Shown piece by piece: positions 29,160 through 40,968 of a DNA stretch of 64,000 bases. A program made the position numbers and the translations under genes. Under the pieces are notes generated by a model that searched no databases, was not told the DNA's origin, and worked only from the letters and a program-made list of their open reading frames with translations. The DNA comes from Ideonella sp. (GTDB lineage Bacteria > Pseudomonadota > Gammaproteobacteria > Burkholderiales > Burkholderiaceae_C): the NCBI GenBank assembly GCA_015075545.1, contig JABTUC010000009.1:18614-82613 (forward strand), written 5' to 3'. How positions within the stretch are numbered: position 1 is the first letter of the stretch; each line of letters begins with the position of its first letter.

Positions 29160-30389
29160 ATGACCGATTTCGATGCCATGACCGCAGCGCTGCTGCAGTG
29201 GGCGAGCAGCGGCTTGTGGGCCGATGCGAGCTGGTGGCAGATCGTGCTGTACACGCTCGCCACCACCCACATCACGATCGCCGCGGTGACGATCTTCCTG
29301 CACCGCGCACAGGCGCACCGTGCGCTCGAACTGCACCCCGTGGCGGCGCACTTCTTCCGCTTCTGGCTGTGGCTGTCCACCGGCATGGTGACCAAGGAGT
29401 GGGTGGCGATCCATCGCAAGCACCACGCCAAGTGCGAGACCGTCGACGACCCGCACAGCCCGCAGACGCGTGGCATCCGCACCGTGCTGCTGCGCGGCAC
29501 CGAGCTGTACCGTGCCGAGGCGCGCAACGCCGATACGCTGGCCAAGTACGGCCACGGCACGCCCGACGACTGGATCGAGCGCAAGCTCTACGGCAGCCAC
29601 ACCGTGCTCGGCATCGCGCTGCTGATGGGGGTCGACCTGCTGCTGTTCGGCGCCATCGGCGCCACCGTGTGGGCGGTGCAGATGCTGTGGATCCCGGTCA
29701 CCGCGGCGGGCATCGTCAACGGCATCGGCCACTGGTGGGGCTACCGCAACTTCGAGGTCGCCGACGCGTCGACCAACATCGTTCCGTGGGGCGTGGTGAT
29801 CGGTGGCGAAGAGCTGCACAACAACCACCACACCTATCCGACCTCGGCCAAGCTGTCGGTCAAGCGCTTCGAGTTCGACATCGGCTGGGGCTACATCCGC
29901 GCGCTGCAGGCGCTCGGGCTGGCCACCGTGCGCAAGACGCCGCCGAGGCTCGCGCTCGGCCCGGTGAGCGAGCAGGCCGATTCGCGCACGCTCGAGGCGC
30001 TGATCGCCAACCGCTACGAGGTGATGGCGCAGTACGCCAAGCAGGTGCGCCGGGTCTGCAAGGCCGAGCTGTCGAAGCTGCGCTCGCAGGGCCAGTCGCG
30101 CGGTGCGCGTGGCGTCAACCTGCGGCTTGCGCGCCGCTGGCTGCATCGCGACGACGCCAGGATCCCGGTGACGATCAAACCGCGCCTGGCCAGCGCGATG
30201 GCCGAGCACCCGATGCTCGCCAAGCTGGTGGCGATGCGCGAGGAGCTGCGGCTGCTGTGGACGCGCAGCAACGTCTCGGCGCCGCAACTGGTGGCCGATC
30301 TGCAGGCCTGGTGCCGCAAGGCAGAGGACAGCGGCATCGCGATGCTGCGCGACTTCTCGCTGCGCCTGCGCGCCGCGCAAGCCGCGTAG
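29160..30389 (+). CDS. fatty acid desaturase (acyl-CoA delta-9 type)
   Basis: This integral membrane diiron desaturase has 409 residues. The three histidine boxes are visible: HRAQAH (48-53), HRKHH (85-89) and HNNHH (220-224), with hydrophobic stretches between them. It should introduce a cis double bond into a saturated acyl chain. The C-terminal 150 residues are charged and longer than minimal desaturases. A TAGAAT box at 29109 and a 45-nt leader precede the start. It ends just before a hairpin at 30426. Confidence 0.9.
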   Translation: MTDFDAMTAALLQWASSGLWADASWWQIVLYTLATTHITIAAVTIFLHRAQAHRALELHPVAAHFFRFWLWLSTGMVTKEWVAIHRKHHAKCETVDDPHSPQTRGIRTVLLRGTELYRAEARNADTLAKYGHGTPDDWIERKLYGSHTVLGIALLMGVDLLLFGAIGATVWAVQMLWIPVTAAGIVNGIGHWWGYRNFEVADASTNIVPWGVVIGGEELHNNHHTYPTSAKLSVKRFEFDIGWGYIRALQALGLATVRKTPPRLALGPVSEQADSRTLEALIANRYEVMAQYAKQVRRVCKAELSKLRSQGQSRGARGVNLRLARRWLHRDDARIPVTIKPRLASAMAEHPMLAKLVAMREELRLLWTRSNVSAPQLVADLQAWCRKAEDSGIAMLRDFSLRLRAAQAA

Positions 30390-30390
30390 A

Positions 30391-30420
30391 GCCCAAAGAA
30401 AAGGGCCGCGAAGCGGCCCA
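30391..30420 (-). terminator. intrinsic terminator of rpmB-rpmG
   Basis: Read on the minus strand, GGGCCGC-TTC-GCGGCCC (perfect 7-bp stem, positions 30403-30419) is followed by TTTTCTTT. This is a standard Rho-independent terminator 41 bp after the rpmG stop. Confidence 0.8.
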
Positions 30421-30425
30421 CCACC

Positions 30426-30457
30426 GGAAAGGGGCCGCTTCGGCGACCCCGCTTTCC
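30426..30457 (+). terminator. candidate terminator of the desaturase gene
   Basis: GGAAAG and CTTTCC bracket a GC-rich inner stem with GGG/CCC pairs and a CTTCG loop. It is followed by TTCCTATTT on the plus strand, and lies 36 bp after the desaturase stop. Confidence 0.5.
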
Positions 30458-30460
30458 TTC

Positions 30461-30628
30461 CTATTTCAGTTTCGTTTCCTTGTACAGCACGTGCTTGCGT
30501 GCCTTCGGATCGAACTTGATGAACTCGAGCTTGTCGGGGGTGGTCTTCTTGTTCTTGTTGGTGGTGTAGAAGTGGCCGGTGCCGGCCGTCGACTCCAGCT
30601 TGATCTTCTCGCGCGCGCTCTTGGCCAT
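30461..30628 (-). CDS. rpmG: 50S ribosomal protein L33
   Basis: This is a 55-residue L33 starting [16 protein letters not shown] and ending [10 protein letters not shown]. It contains the conserved [18 protein letters not shown] segment and no cysteines, so it is the zinc-free form. L33 sits near the E site of the large subunit. The gene begins 16 bp after rpmB, the usual rpmBG operon order, and is followed by a strong terminator. It is shorter than 60 codons and easily missed. Confidence 0.96.
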   Translation of the reverse strand: MAKSAREKIKLESTAGTGHFYTTNKNKKTTPDKLEFIKFDPKARKHVLYKETKLK

Positions 30629-30644
30629 GGCGGACTCCCTCGCT

Positions 30645-30878
30645 TCAGGCGGCGCCGCGCGCGCGTAGATCGGCCAGCACCTGCTCGATACCGACCTTGT
30701 CGATCAGCCGCAATGCGGCGTTGCTGACGCGCAGGCGAACGAAGCGGTTCTCGCTCTCGATCCAGAAACGGCGGTACTGCAGGTTGGGCAGGAACCGGCG
30801 CTTGGTCTTGTTGTTGGCGTGGGAAACGTTGTTGCCCACCATCGGGCGCTTGCCCGTGACTTGACAGACGCGTGCCAT
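30645..30878 (-). CDS. rpmB: 50S ribosomal protein L28
   Basis: This 77-residue L28 starts [20 protein letters not shown], the family signature, and continues [13 protein letters not shown]. It is a structural protein of the large subunit. The ATG at 30878 gives the standard length; an in-frame extension upstream is not part of the family. It is the first gene of the rpmB-rpmG operon. About 100 bp separate it from trxB, which reads toward it on the same strand. Confidence 0.97.
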   Translation of the reverse strand: MARVCQVTGKRPMVGNNVSHANNKTKRRFLPNLQYRRFWIESENRFVRLRVSNAALRLIDKVGIEQVLADLRARGAA

Positions 30879-30978
30879 GACGCAGCTCCGAAACGGCTTG
30901 GGGTGTGTGCCGCGCGCGGCCGGGGACCGCGGCGAGCGAAGCGGCAAATTATAGCCGAGCGCTCGTGCGCGGTCCGCC

Positions 30979-32801
<1,823 letters not shown>

Positions 32802-32853
32802 GGCGGCGCTCCGGTGCCGCCTGAGGCGTGGCGGAGCGCTCGGGCGCATCGGC

Positions 32854-32859
32854 CACAAT
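32854..32859 (+). promoter_or_regulatory. candidate -10 box of ftsK
   Basis: CACAAT ends 7 nt before the ftsK ATG at 32867. It is part of the recurrent short-leader pattern in this window. Confidence 0.35.
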
Positions 32860-32866
32860 CGCGCCC

Positions 32867-35194
32867 ATGACGTTTCCGCTCGGTTCGTTGGCCGCCGTCG
32901 GCCAGGCCGCGGCCGCCGCGCGCGCGCCGGGATCGGCGCCCCGCTGGCGCGGCAAGCTGGCACTCGCCGGTGGCGCGGTGCTGTGGTTGCTGGTGTTGCT
33001 GGCGCTGATCACCCACGACCCTGGCGACGCCGCCTACTCGACCACCGGCGGCGGTGCCGCGTTGCACAACAAGGCCGGCCAGCTCGGCGCCTGGGTGTCG
33101 GACCTGCTGCTGTTCCTGTTCGGCTATTCGGCGTGGTGGCTGCCGGTGGTGGGGGCGCGCTGGTGGCTTGCGGCGCTGGCGCGATGGCTGCGCCACGAAC
33201 CGGTGCCCGAAGACCAGCACACCGCACTGCCGCGCGCGGTGTGGATTGGCGGCATCGTGCTGCTGCTGGCGGCCAGTAGCGCGCTCGAGTGGACGCGGCT
33301 GTATCGCTACGACGGCCTGCTGCCCGGTGGTCAGGCCGGCGGCGTGCTCGGTGCGGTGCTGGGGCCGCTGTCGATGAAGTGGCTCGGCTTCGCCGGCTCG
33401 GGGGTGGCCTGGATCGCGGCGCTGGTGCTGGGCGCGTCGATGGCGCTGCGCTTTTCTTGGATCGCGCTGGCCGACCGCATCGGCGCCGCCTTCGACGCGC
33501 TGCGCGAGCGCCGCCAGGAGGCGCTCGAGCGCGCCGAGGACCTGCGCATCGGCCGCGCGGCGCAGGTCGAGCGCGACCGCGTGCTCGCCGACGAGCAGCA
33601 CGAGATCGACGAGCACGTGCCGCTGGTCATCGAGAAGCCGCTGGCCGAGGTGCCGAAGTCCGAGCGCGTCGCCAAGGAGCGGCAGCAGCCGCTGTTCAAG
33701 GAGCTGAGCGACGCCAAGCTGCCGCAGGTCGATCTGCTCGACGCGGCGCCGGGCCGCCTGGAGGCGGTGACGCCCGATTCGCTCGAGATGACGAGCCGGC
33801 TGATCGAGAAGAAGCTCAAGGACTTCGGCGTCGACGTGCGCGTGGTGGCGGCATCGCCGGGGCCGGTGATCACGCGCTACGAGATCGAGCCGGCGATCGG
33901 CGTCAAGGGCTCGCAGGTGGTCAACCTGGCCAAGGACCTGGCGCGCTCGCTGTCGCTGGTGAGCATCCGCGTGGTCGAGACGATTCCGGGCAAGAACTAC
34001 ATGGCGCTCGAACTGCCCAACGCCAAGCGCCAGACGATCCGGCTGTCGGAGATCCTCGGCTCGGCGGTCTACAACGACGCGCACTCGCAGCTCACGCTCG
34101 GCCTGGGCAAGGACATCGTCGGCAACCCGGTGGTGGCCGATCTCGCGAAGATGCCGCACCTGCTGGTGGCCGGCACCACCGGCGCGGGCAAGAGCGTGGG
34201 CATCAACGCGATGATCCTCAGCCTGCTGTACAAGGCCGAGGCGCGCGACGTGCGCCTGATCATGATCGACCCCAAGATGCTCGAGATGAGCGTCTACGAG
34301 GGCATTCCGCACCTGCTGTGCCCGGTGGTCACCGACATGAAGCAGGCGGCCAACGCGCTCACCTGGTGCGTCGGCGAGATGGAGCGGCGCTACAAGCTGA
34401 TGAGCAAGCTCGGCGTGCGCAACCTCGCCGGCTACAACCGCAAGCTGCACGACGCGAAGGAGCGCGGCGAGACGCTGAGCAACCCGTTCTCGCTGACGCC
34501 CGAGGCGCCCGAGCCGCTGGAGCGGCTGCCGTACCTGGTGGTGGTGATCGACGAACTCGCCGATCTGATGATGATCGTCGGCAAGAAGCTCGAGGAGCTG
34601 ATCGCGCGGCTGGCGCAGAAGGCGCGTGCCGCCGGCATCCACCTGATCCTGGCTACGCAGCGGCCGAGCGTGGACGTGATCACCGGCCTGATCAAGGCCA
34701 ACATCCCGACGCGCATCGCGTTCCAGGTGTCGAGCAAGATCGACAGCCGCACCATCCTCGACCAGATGGGCGCCGAGGCGCTGCTCGGCCAGGGCGACAT
34801 GCTGTACCTGCCGCCGGGCACCGGCCTGCCGGTGCGCGTGCACGGCGCGTTCGTCGGCGACGAGGAGGTGCACCGCGTGGTCGAGTATCTGCGCCAGCAG
34901 GGCGAGCCCAACTACATCGAGGGCATCCTCGAAGGCGGCACGCTCGAGGGCGACGCCGCCGCGGCGATCGAAGGCGGCGCCAACGGCGACGGCGAGGCCG
35001 ATCCGATGTACGACCAGGCGGTGGCCATCGTGCTGCAGAACCGGCGTGCGTCGATCTCGCTGGTGCAGCGCCACCTGCGCATCGGCTACAACCGCGCCGC
35101 GCGCCTGCTCGAACAGATGGAGCGCGCGGGGCTCGTGTCGGCGATGGCCTCCAACGGCAACCGCGACATCCTGGTGCCCAAGCGCGACGAATGA
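32867..35194 (+). CDS. ftsK: DNA translocase FtsK
   Basis: FtsK pumps chromosomal DNA through the division septum and activates XerCD at dif. The 775-residue protein has an N-terminal four-helix membrane domain (within 1-210), a short linker, and the motor domain with Walker A GTTGAGKS (436-443) and Walker [13 protein letters not shown]-terminal gamma winged helix ([20 protein letters not shown]) reads KOPS sequences. The linker is much shorter than in E. coli (1329 residues), as in many other bacteria. The stop overlaps the lolA start as ATGA. Confidence 0.95.
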   Translation: MTFPLGSLAAVGQAAAAARAPGSAPRWRGKLALAGGAVLWLLVLLALITHDPGDAAYSTTGGGAALHNKAGQLGAWVSDLLLFLFGYSAWWLPVVGARWWLAALARWLRHEPVPEDQHTALPRAVWIGGIVLLLAASSALEWTRLYRYDGLLPGGQAGGVLGAVLGPLSMKWLGFAGSGVAWIAALVLGASMALRFSWIALADRIGAAFDALRERRQEALERAEDLRIGRAAQVERDRVLADEQHEIDEHVPLVIEKPLAEVPKSERVAKERQQPLFKELSDAKLPQVDLLDAAPGRLEAVTPDSLEMTSRLIEKKLKDFGVDVRVVAASPGPVITRYEIEPAIGVKGSQVVNLAKDLARSLSLVSIRVVETIPGKNYMALELPNAKRQTIRLSEILGSAVYNDAHSQLTLGLGKDIVGNPVVADLAKMPHLLVAGTTGAGKSVGINAMILSLLYKAEARDVRLIMIDPKMLEMSVYEGIPHLLCPVVTDMKQAANALTWCVGEMERRYKLMSKLGVRNLAGYNRKLHDAKERGETLSNPFSLTPEAPEPLERLPYLVVVIDELADLMMIVGKKLEELIARLAQKARAAGIHLILATQRPSVDVITGLIKANIPTRIAFQVSSKIDSRTILDQMGAEALLGQGDMLYLPPGTGLPVRVHGAFVGDEEVHRVVEYLRQQGEPNYIEGILEGGTLEGDAAAAIEGGANGDGEADPMYDQAVAIVLQNRRASISLVQRHLRIGYNRAARLLEQMERAGLVSAMASNGNRDILVPKRDE

Positions 35195-35796
35195 AGCACT
35201 GGTTGTTCGCGCTGGCGCTGCTGGCTGGCGCCGCGGCCCGAGCCGACTCGGTGGATCTGCTGCGCGAGTTCGCCAGCCAGGTGAAGTCGGCGCGCGCGGC
35301 GTTCACGCAGACCGTCACCTCGGTCGACGGCGCGCGCAAGAAGGAGTCGTCGGGGACGTTCGAGTTCGTGCGGCCGAACCGCTTTCGCTTCGCTTACGAC
35401 AAGCCGTTCCAGCAGTTGATCGTCGCCGACGGGCAGAAGGTGTGGCTGTACGACGCCGACCTCAACCAGGTCACGGTGCGTCCGCTGTCGCAGGCGCTCG
35501 GCGCGACGCCGGCGGCGCTGCTGGCCGGCGGTGCGCTCGACAAGGAGTTCGCGCTCGAGTCGCTGCCCGCGGCCGACGGCCTGCAGTGGGTGCAGGCGAC
35601 GCCGCGCGCGCCGGGCGGCTCGATCCAATGGCTGCGCGTCGGCTTCGACGGCTCGACGCTGGCGGCGCTGCAGATCGCCGACGTGTTCGGCCAGCGCTCG
35701 CTGCTGCGCTTCTCGGCGCTGCAGCAGAACATCGAGCTGCCCGGCAGCCTGTTCGAGTTCACGCCACCCAAGGGCGCCGACGTCATCGCGCAGTGA
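35191..35796 (+). CDS. lolA: outer-membrane lipoprotein carrier LolA
   Basis: LolA is the periplasmic chaperone that carries lipoproteins from LolCDE to LolB. The 201-residue protein has a signal peptide ([18 protein letters not shown], cleavage after ARA) and the LolA-type segments [25 protein letters not shown] and [15 protein letters not shown]. The ATG overlaps the ftsK stop by 4 bp, and rarA follows after 19 bp. The order ftsK-lolA-rarA is widely conserved in proteobacteria and supports the call. Confidence 0.93.
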   Translation: MKHWLFALALLAGAAARADSVDLLREFASQVKSARAAFTQTVTSVDGARKKESSGTFEFVRPNRFRFAYDKPFQQLIVADGQKVWLYDADLNQVTVRPLSQALGATPAALLAGGALDKEFALESLPAADGLQWVQATPRAPGGSIQWLRVGFDGSTLAALQIADVFGQRSLLRFSALQQNIELPGSLFEFTPPKGADVIAQ

Positions 35797-35815
35797 GCGC
35801 CGCGGAGGCTCTGGC

Positions 35816-37183
35816 ATGGCTGCGCAGGATTCGTTGTTCGACGATGCCGCCGGCGGGACGCCAGGCGACGCACCGACGTCCGACGCGCCGCTGGCCGACC
35901 GCCTGCGTCCGCAGCGGCTCGACCAGGTGATCGGCCAGCGCCACCTGCTGGGCCCCGGGCGTCCGCTGCGCGTGGCCTTCGAATCGGGCCGGCTGCACTC
36001 GATGATCCTCTGGGGTCCGCCCGGCGTGGGCAAGACGACGCTGGCGCGGCTGGTGGCAGGCACGGTCGATGCGCAGTTCATCGTGCTGTCGGCGGTGCTG
36101 GCAGGCGTCAAGGACATCCGCGATGCGGTCGAGCGCGCACGCGCCGCGCGCAGCGCCGGCCGCGCCACCGTGGTGTTCGTCGACGAGGTGCATCGCTTCA
36201 ACAAGGCGCAGCAGGACGCCTTCCTGCCGCACGTCGAGTCGGGGCTGTTCACTTTCATCGGCGCGACCACCGAGAACCCGTCGTTCGAAGTCAACTCCGC
36301 GCTGCTGTCGCGCGCGACGGTGCATGTGCTGCACCCGCTCGAACCCGCCGACCTGATCGAACTGCTCGCGCGCGCCAAGTCGGTGCTGCGCGGCGCAGAG
36401 CTGACCGAGGCCGCGCGCGACCGCCTGATCGGCTATGCCGACGGCGACGCGCGCCGCCTGCTCAACGCCTACGAGAACCTGGTCGACCTGGCCGGCGACG
36501 CCGCCAGCCACGACGAGGCGCACGCTCGAGCGCAGGTCTATGACGAACGCCTGCTGGAGCAATCGCTGGGCGAGATGCTGCGCCGCTACGACAAGGGCGG
36601 CGAGCAGTTCTACGACTCGATCTCGGCGCTGCACAAATCGGTGCGCGGCTCCGACCCCGATGCTTCGCTGTACTGGCTGGCGCGCATGCTCGACGGCGGC
36701 GTCGACCCGCGCTACGTGGCGCGCCGCGTGATCCGCATGGCCAGCGAAGACATAGGGCTGGCCGACCCGCGCGCTCTGCGCATCGCGCTCGACGCCGCCG
36801 AGACGTACGAGCGCCTGGGCAGCCCCGAGGGCGAGCTGACGCTCGCGATGGCCGTCGTGTACCTGGCAATGGCGCCGAAGTCCAACGCCGTCTACGCCGC
36901 CTGGGGTGCGGTGCGCGAGTTCGTGCGCGAAGACGGCACGCGGCCGGTGCCGCTGCACCTGCGCAATGCACCGACCCGGCTGATGAAGCAGCTCGGCTAC
37001 GGCCGCGACTACCGCTACGCGCACGACGAGCCCGAGGGTTTCGCCGCCGGCGAGACCTACTGGCCCGAGGGTCTGGCACCGCAGCCGTTCTACCGGCCGG
37101 TGGATCGCGGCCTGGAGCAGCGCATCGCCGAGCGGCTGGCGCAGTTGCGTGCGCGCAACCGGGATGCTTCCGGCGCCGGCTAG
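35816..37183 (+). CDS. rarA: replication-associated recombination protein A (RarA/MgsA)
   Basis: RarA is an AAA+ ATPase related to clamp-loader subunits and acts at stalled replication forks. The 455-residue protein shows Walker A GPPGVGKTTL (68-77), Walker B VVFVDEVHRFN, sensor 1 GATTENPSFEVN, and the C-terminal tetramerisation region (LYWLARMLDGGVDPRYVARR). The length matches E. coli RarA (447). GGAGG lies 7 nt before the ATG at 35816. It is the last gene of the ftsK-lolA-rarA run. Confidence 0.95.
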   Translation: MAAQDSLFDDAAGGTPGDAPTSDAPLADRLRPQRLDQVIGQRHLLGPGRPLRVAFESGRLHSMILWGPPGVGKTTLARLVAGTVDAQFIVLSAVLAGVKDIRDAVERARAARSAGRATVVFVDEVHRFNKAQQDAFLPHVESGLFTFIGATTENPSFEVNSALLSRATVHVLHPLEPADLIELLARAKSVLRGAELTEAARDRLIGYADGDARRLLNAYENLVDLAGDAASHDEAHARAQVYDERLLEQSLGEMLRRYDKGGEQFYDSISALHKSVRGSDPDASLYWLARMLDGGVDPRYVARRVIRMASEDIGLADPRALRIALDAAETYERLGSPEGELTLAMAVVYLAMAPKSNAVYAAWGAVREFVREDGTRPVPLHLRNAPTRLMKQLGYGRDYRYAHDEPEGFAAGETYWPEGLAPQPFYRPVDRGLEQRIAERLAQLRARNRDASGAG

Positions 37184-37237
37184 CAGCGGCGCATCACGGC
37201 CGGGTATCTCCCGCCCCGGTGCCAAAACAGGCCCTCC

Positions 37238-37243
37238 TACAAT
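37238..37243 (+). promoter_or_regulatory. candidate -10 box of the liv operon
   Basis: TACAAT lies 51 nt before the livH ATG in the 111-bp gap after rarA. The start of livH is preceded by GGGAGGCGAGGA. No clear -35 is visible. Confidence 0.4.
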
Positions 37244-37294
37244 CGCGCCGTCTCGGCCGGGCCCCCGCGGTACCGGGAGGCGAGGAACCGGTCG

Positions 37295-38218
37295 ATGGAC
37301 ATCTTTTTGCAGCAGATCATCAACGGTCTGGTGCTGGGCAGCGTGTACGCGCTGGTCGCACTGGGCTACACGATGGTCTACGGCATCATCAACCTGATCA
37401 ACTTCGCGCACGGCGAGGTGCTGATGGTCGGCGCGCTGACGAGCTGGACGGTGATCCAGTTGCTCGCCGATTCGGGGCTGCCGGGCTGGCTGAAGCTGCT
37501 GATCTCGCTGGTCGCCGCGATCCTGGTGTGCGCGGCGCTCAACTACGCGATCGAGAAGGTCGCCTACCGCCCGCTGCGCAATGCGCCGCGGCTGGCGCCG
37601 CTGATCACCGCGATGGGCATGAGCCTGCTGCTGCAGACGCTGGCGATGATCATCTGGAAGCCGAACTACAAGCCCTACCCGATCCTGCTGCCGAGCGAGC
37701 CGTTCAACATCGGCGGCGCGGTGATCAACGTGACGCAGATCCTGATCCTGGTGTCCACCGTGGTCACCCTGGTCGGACTGATGTGGGTCGTCAACCGCAC
37801 CAAGCTCGGCCGCGCGATGCGCGCCACCGCCGAGAACCCGCGCGTGGCCGCACTGATGGGCGTCAGGCCCGACATGGTGATCTCGGCCACCTTCATCATC
37901 GGCGCCGCGCTGGCGGCGCTGGCCGGCGTGATGTACGCGGCCAACTACGGCTCGGTCAATCACACGATGGGCTTCCTGCCGGGGCTCAAGGCGTTCACCG
38001 CCGCGGTGTTCGGCGGCATCGGCAACCTCGCCGGCGCGGTGGTGGGCGGCGTGCTGCTGGGGCTGATCGAGGCCTTCGGCGCCGGCTACATCGGCACGCT
38101 GACCGGCGGCGTGCTCGGCAGCAACTACCAGGACATCTTCGCCTTCATCGTGCTGATCGTCGTGCTCACCGTGCGCCCGCAGGGCCTGCTCGGCGAGCGC
38201 GTGGCCGATCGCGCCTGA
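37295..38218 (+). CDS. livH: branched-chain amino acid ABC transporter permease LivH
   Basis: This inner-membrane permease has 307 residues and about eight hydrophobic segments. The family N terminus (QQIINGLVLGSVYALVALGY) and the cytoplasmic loop that contacts the ATPases (GRAMRATAENPRVAALMGV) are present. It pairs with LivM to form the transmembrane channel of a high-affinity branched-chain amino-acid importer. It is the first gene of livH-livM-livG-livF. No livK/livJ binding-protein gene is in the window, so it must be supplied from elsewhere. Confidence 0.93.
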   Translation: MDIFLQQIINGLVLGSVYALVALGYTMVYGIINLINFAHGEVLMVGALTSWTVIQLLADSGLPGWLKLLISLVAAILVCAALNYAIEKVAYRPLRNAPRLAPLITAMGMSLLLQTLAMIIWKPNYKPYPILLPSEPFNIGGAVINVTQILILVSTVVTLVGLMWVVNRTKLGRAMRATAENPRVAALMGVRPDMVISATFIIGAALAALAGVMYAANYGSVNHTMGFLPGLKAFTAAVFGGIGNLAGAVVGGVLLGLIEAFGAGYIGTLTGGVLGSNYQDIFAFIVLIVVLTVRPQGLLGERVADRA

Positions 38219-38228
38219 CGAGCCGCGC

Positions 38229-39326
38229 ATGAACCACCGCAACAAGCTCGTCTGGTTCCTCGGCACCGCGATCGTGCTGCTGGTGCTGCCCGCGCTGTCG
38301 CAGTACGCCGGCGATTTCTGGGTGCGCATTCTCGACTTCGCGCTGCTGTACGTGCTGCTGGCACTGGGGCTGAACATCGTGGTCGGCTACGCCGGGCTGC
38401 TCGACCTCGGCTACATCGCGTTCTATGCCGTCGGCGCGTACACCTTCGGCCTGGTGGCGTCGCCGCACCTGACCGAGACGTTTCCGGCCATCCGCGCGCT
38501 GTTCCCCAACGGCCTGCACACGCCGATCTGGCTGGCGATTCCGCTCGGGGCGCTGCTGGCCGGTGTGGCCGGCGCGCTGCTCGGCGCACCGACGCTGAAG
38601 CTGCGCGGCGACTATCTGGCGATCGTCACGCTCGGCTTCGGCGAGATCATCCGCGTGTTCCTCAACAACCTCGATGCGCCGGTCAACATCACCAACGGCC
38701 CCAAGGGCATCCTGCAGATCGACAGCTTCAAGATCCCGCTGGTGGGATTCGACTTCGGCATTCCGGGCTCGCTGTTCGGCATCGGCGTGTCGTCGGTCAC
38801 CAAGTACTACTTCCTGTTCCTGGCCGTCGTGGTGATCAGCGTGCTGATCTGCTACCGGCTGGAGCGCTCGCGCATCGGTCGCGCCTGGATGGCGATCCGC
38901 GAGGACGAGGTGGCCGCCAAGGCGATGGGCATCAACACGCGCAACATGAAGCTGCTCGCCTTCGGCATGGGCGCCACCTTCGGCGGCGTCTCGGGCGTGC
39001 TGTTCTCCACCTTCCAGAACTTCATCTCGCCGGAATCGTTCGCGCTGAACGAATCGATCATGGTGGTGGCGATGGTGGTGCTCGGCGGCATCGGCCACAT
39101 CCCCGGCGTGATCGTCGGTGCGCTGCTGCTGGCCGCGCTGCCCGAGGTGTTGCGCTATGTGTCGGGCGAACTCGACCTGCAGTCGGTCACCGGCGGCCGG
39201 CTCGATGCATCGATCCTGCGGCAGTTGCTGATCGCGCTGGCGATGATCGCGATCATGCTGGCGCGGCCGCGCGGCCTGTGGCCGCAGCCCGAGCACGGCA
39301 AGGCCGCGCCGACGCCGGCCGACTGA
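38229..39326 (+). CDS. livM: branched-chain amino acid ABC transporter permease LivM
   Basis: This second permease has 365 residues and eight to ten hydrophobic segments. LNIVVGYAGLLDLGYIAFYA is a typical LivM segment, as are LRGDYLAIVTLGFGEI and the ATPase-contact loop GRAWMAIREDEVAAKAMGIN. It begins 10 bp after livH and is followed by livG 11 bp later. It partners LivH in the inner membrane. Confidence 0.93.
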   Translation: MNHRNKLVWFLGTAIVLLVLPALSQYAGDFWVRILDFALLYVLLALGLNIVVGYAGLLDLGYIAFYAVGAYTFGLVASPHLTETFPAIRALFPNGLHTPIWLAIPLGALLAGVAGALLGAPTLKLRGDYLAIVTLGFGEIIRVFLNNLDAPVNITNGPKGILQIDSFKIPLVGFDFGIPGSLFGIGVSSVTKYYFLFLAVVVISVLICYRLERSRIGRAWMAIREDEVAAKAMGINTRNMKLLAFGMGATFGGVSGVLFSTFQNFISPESFALNESIMVVAMVVLGGIGHIPGVIVGALLLAALPEVLRYVSGELDLQSVTGGRLDASILRQLLIALAMIAIMLARPRGLWPQPEHGKAAPTPAD

Positions 39327-39337
39327 CCAAAGGCGAC

Positions 39338-40117
39338 ATGAGCGACGACGTCGTGTTGCGGGTGGCCGGCGCGTCCAAGCGCTTCGGCGGCGTGCAGGCG
39401 CTGTCGGAGGTGGGCATCACGATCCGGCGCGGCGAAGTGGTCGGCCTGATCGGCCCCAACGGCGCCGGCAAGACCACCTTCTTCAACGTCATCACCGGCC
39501 TGTACTCGCCCGACGCCGGCACGTTCGAACTCGGTGGCAAGGCGTACAAGCCCGAGGCGGTGCACCTGGTGGCCAAGGCCGGCATCGCGCGCACGTTCCA
39601 GAACATCCGGCTCTTCCCCGAGATGACCGCGCTCGAGAACGTGATGGTCGGCCGCCACGTGCGCACCGGCTCCGGCCTGTGGGGCGCGGTGTTCCGCACG
39701 CGCGGCTTCAAGGCCGAGGAGCGGGCGATCGCGCAGCGTTCGCAGGAACTGCTCGACTACGTGGGCATCGGGCACTACGGCGAATACAAGGCGCGCACGC
39801 TGAGCTACGGCGACCAGCGGCGGCTCGAGATCGCGCGCGCGCTGGCCACTGACCCGACGCTGATCGCGCTCGACGAGCCCGCCGCGGGGATGAACGCCAC
39901 CGAGAAGGTGGTGCTGCGCGAGCTGATCGACCGCATCCGCAAGGACGGCCGCACGATCCTGCTGATCGAGCACGACGTCAAGCTGGTGATGGGGCTGTGC
40001 GATCGCGTCACCGTGCTCGACTACGGCAAGCCGATCGCCGAGGGATCGCCCTACGACGTGCAGCGCGACGAGAAGGTCATCGAGGCCTACCTCGGTGCCG
40101 GCCACAAAGCGCACTGA
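39338..40117 (+). CDS. livG: branched-chain amino acid ABC transporter ATPase LivG
   Basis: This ABC ATPase has 259 residues. Walker A is GPNGAGKTT, the signature motif reads LSYGDQRRLEIARAL (a LivG-typical variant of LSGGQ) and Walker B is LIALDEPAAGMN. LivG and LivF drive import by ATP hydrolysis at the membrane's inner face. The ATG at 39338 is chosen over an in-frame GTG at 39278 that lies inside livM. It is 11 bp after livM and 23 bp before livF. Confidence 0.94.
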   Translation: MSDDVVLRVAGASKRFGGVQALSEVGITIRRGEVVGLIGPNGAGKTTFFNVITGLYSPDAGTFELGGKAYKPEAVHLVAKAGIARTFQNIRLFPEMTALENVMVGRHVRTGSGLWGAVFRTRGFKAEERAIAQRSQELLDYVGIGHYGEYKARTLSYGDQRRLEIARALATDPTLIALDEPAAGMNATEKVVLRELIDRIRKDGRTILLIEHDVKLVMGLCDRVTVLDYGKPIAEGSPYDVQRDEKVIEAYLGAGHKAH

Positions 40118-40140
40118 CGGCGCATCGACTCCGGACCCGC

Positions 40141-40860
<720 letters not shown>

Positions 40861-40930
40861 ATGGAGCCCCCGGCATCGGAGTACCGATGCCACCCCCCGT
40901 GGGGGTAGCGCGGCCGCTTGGGAGCGGCCC
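40861..40930. repeat. REP-like GC hairpin cluster between convergent genes
   Basis: The region holds a perfect 8-bp stem GGCATCGG-AGTA-CCGATGCC (40872-40891), then CCCCCCGTGGGGG, then GCGGCCGC. It sits between the converging livF and TctC-type genes. The C-run/G-run and following AGCGCGG resemble the core of the tandem repeat at 46932, so both may belong to one intergenic repeat family. It could also act as a bidirectional terminator. Confidence 0.45.
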
Positions 40931-40968
40931 GGCGCTGGCCGCGCTCGCGCCAAGCACCAAGTGCGCGC

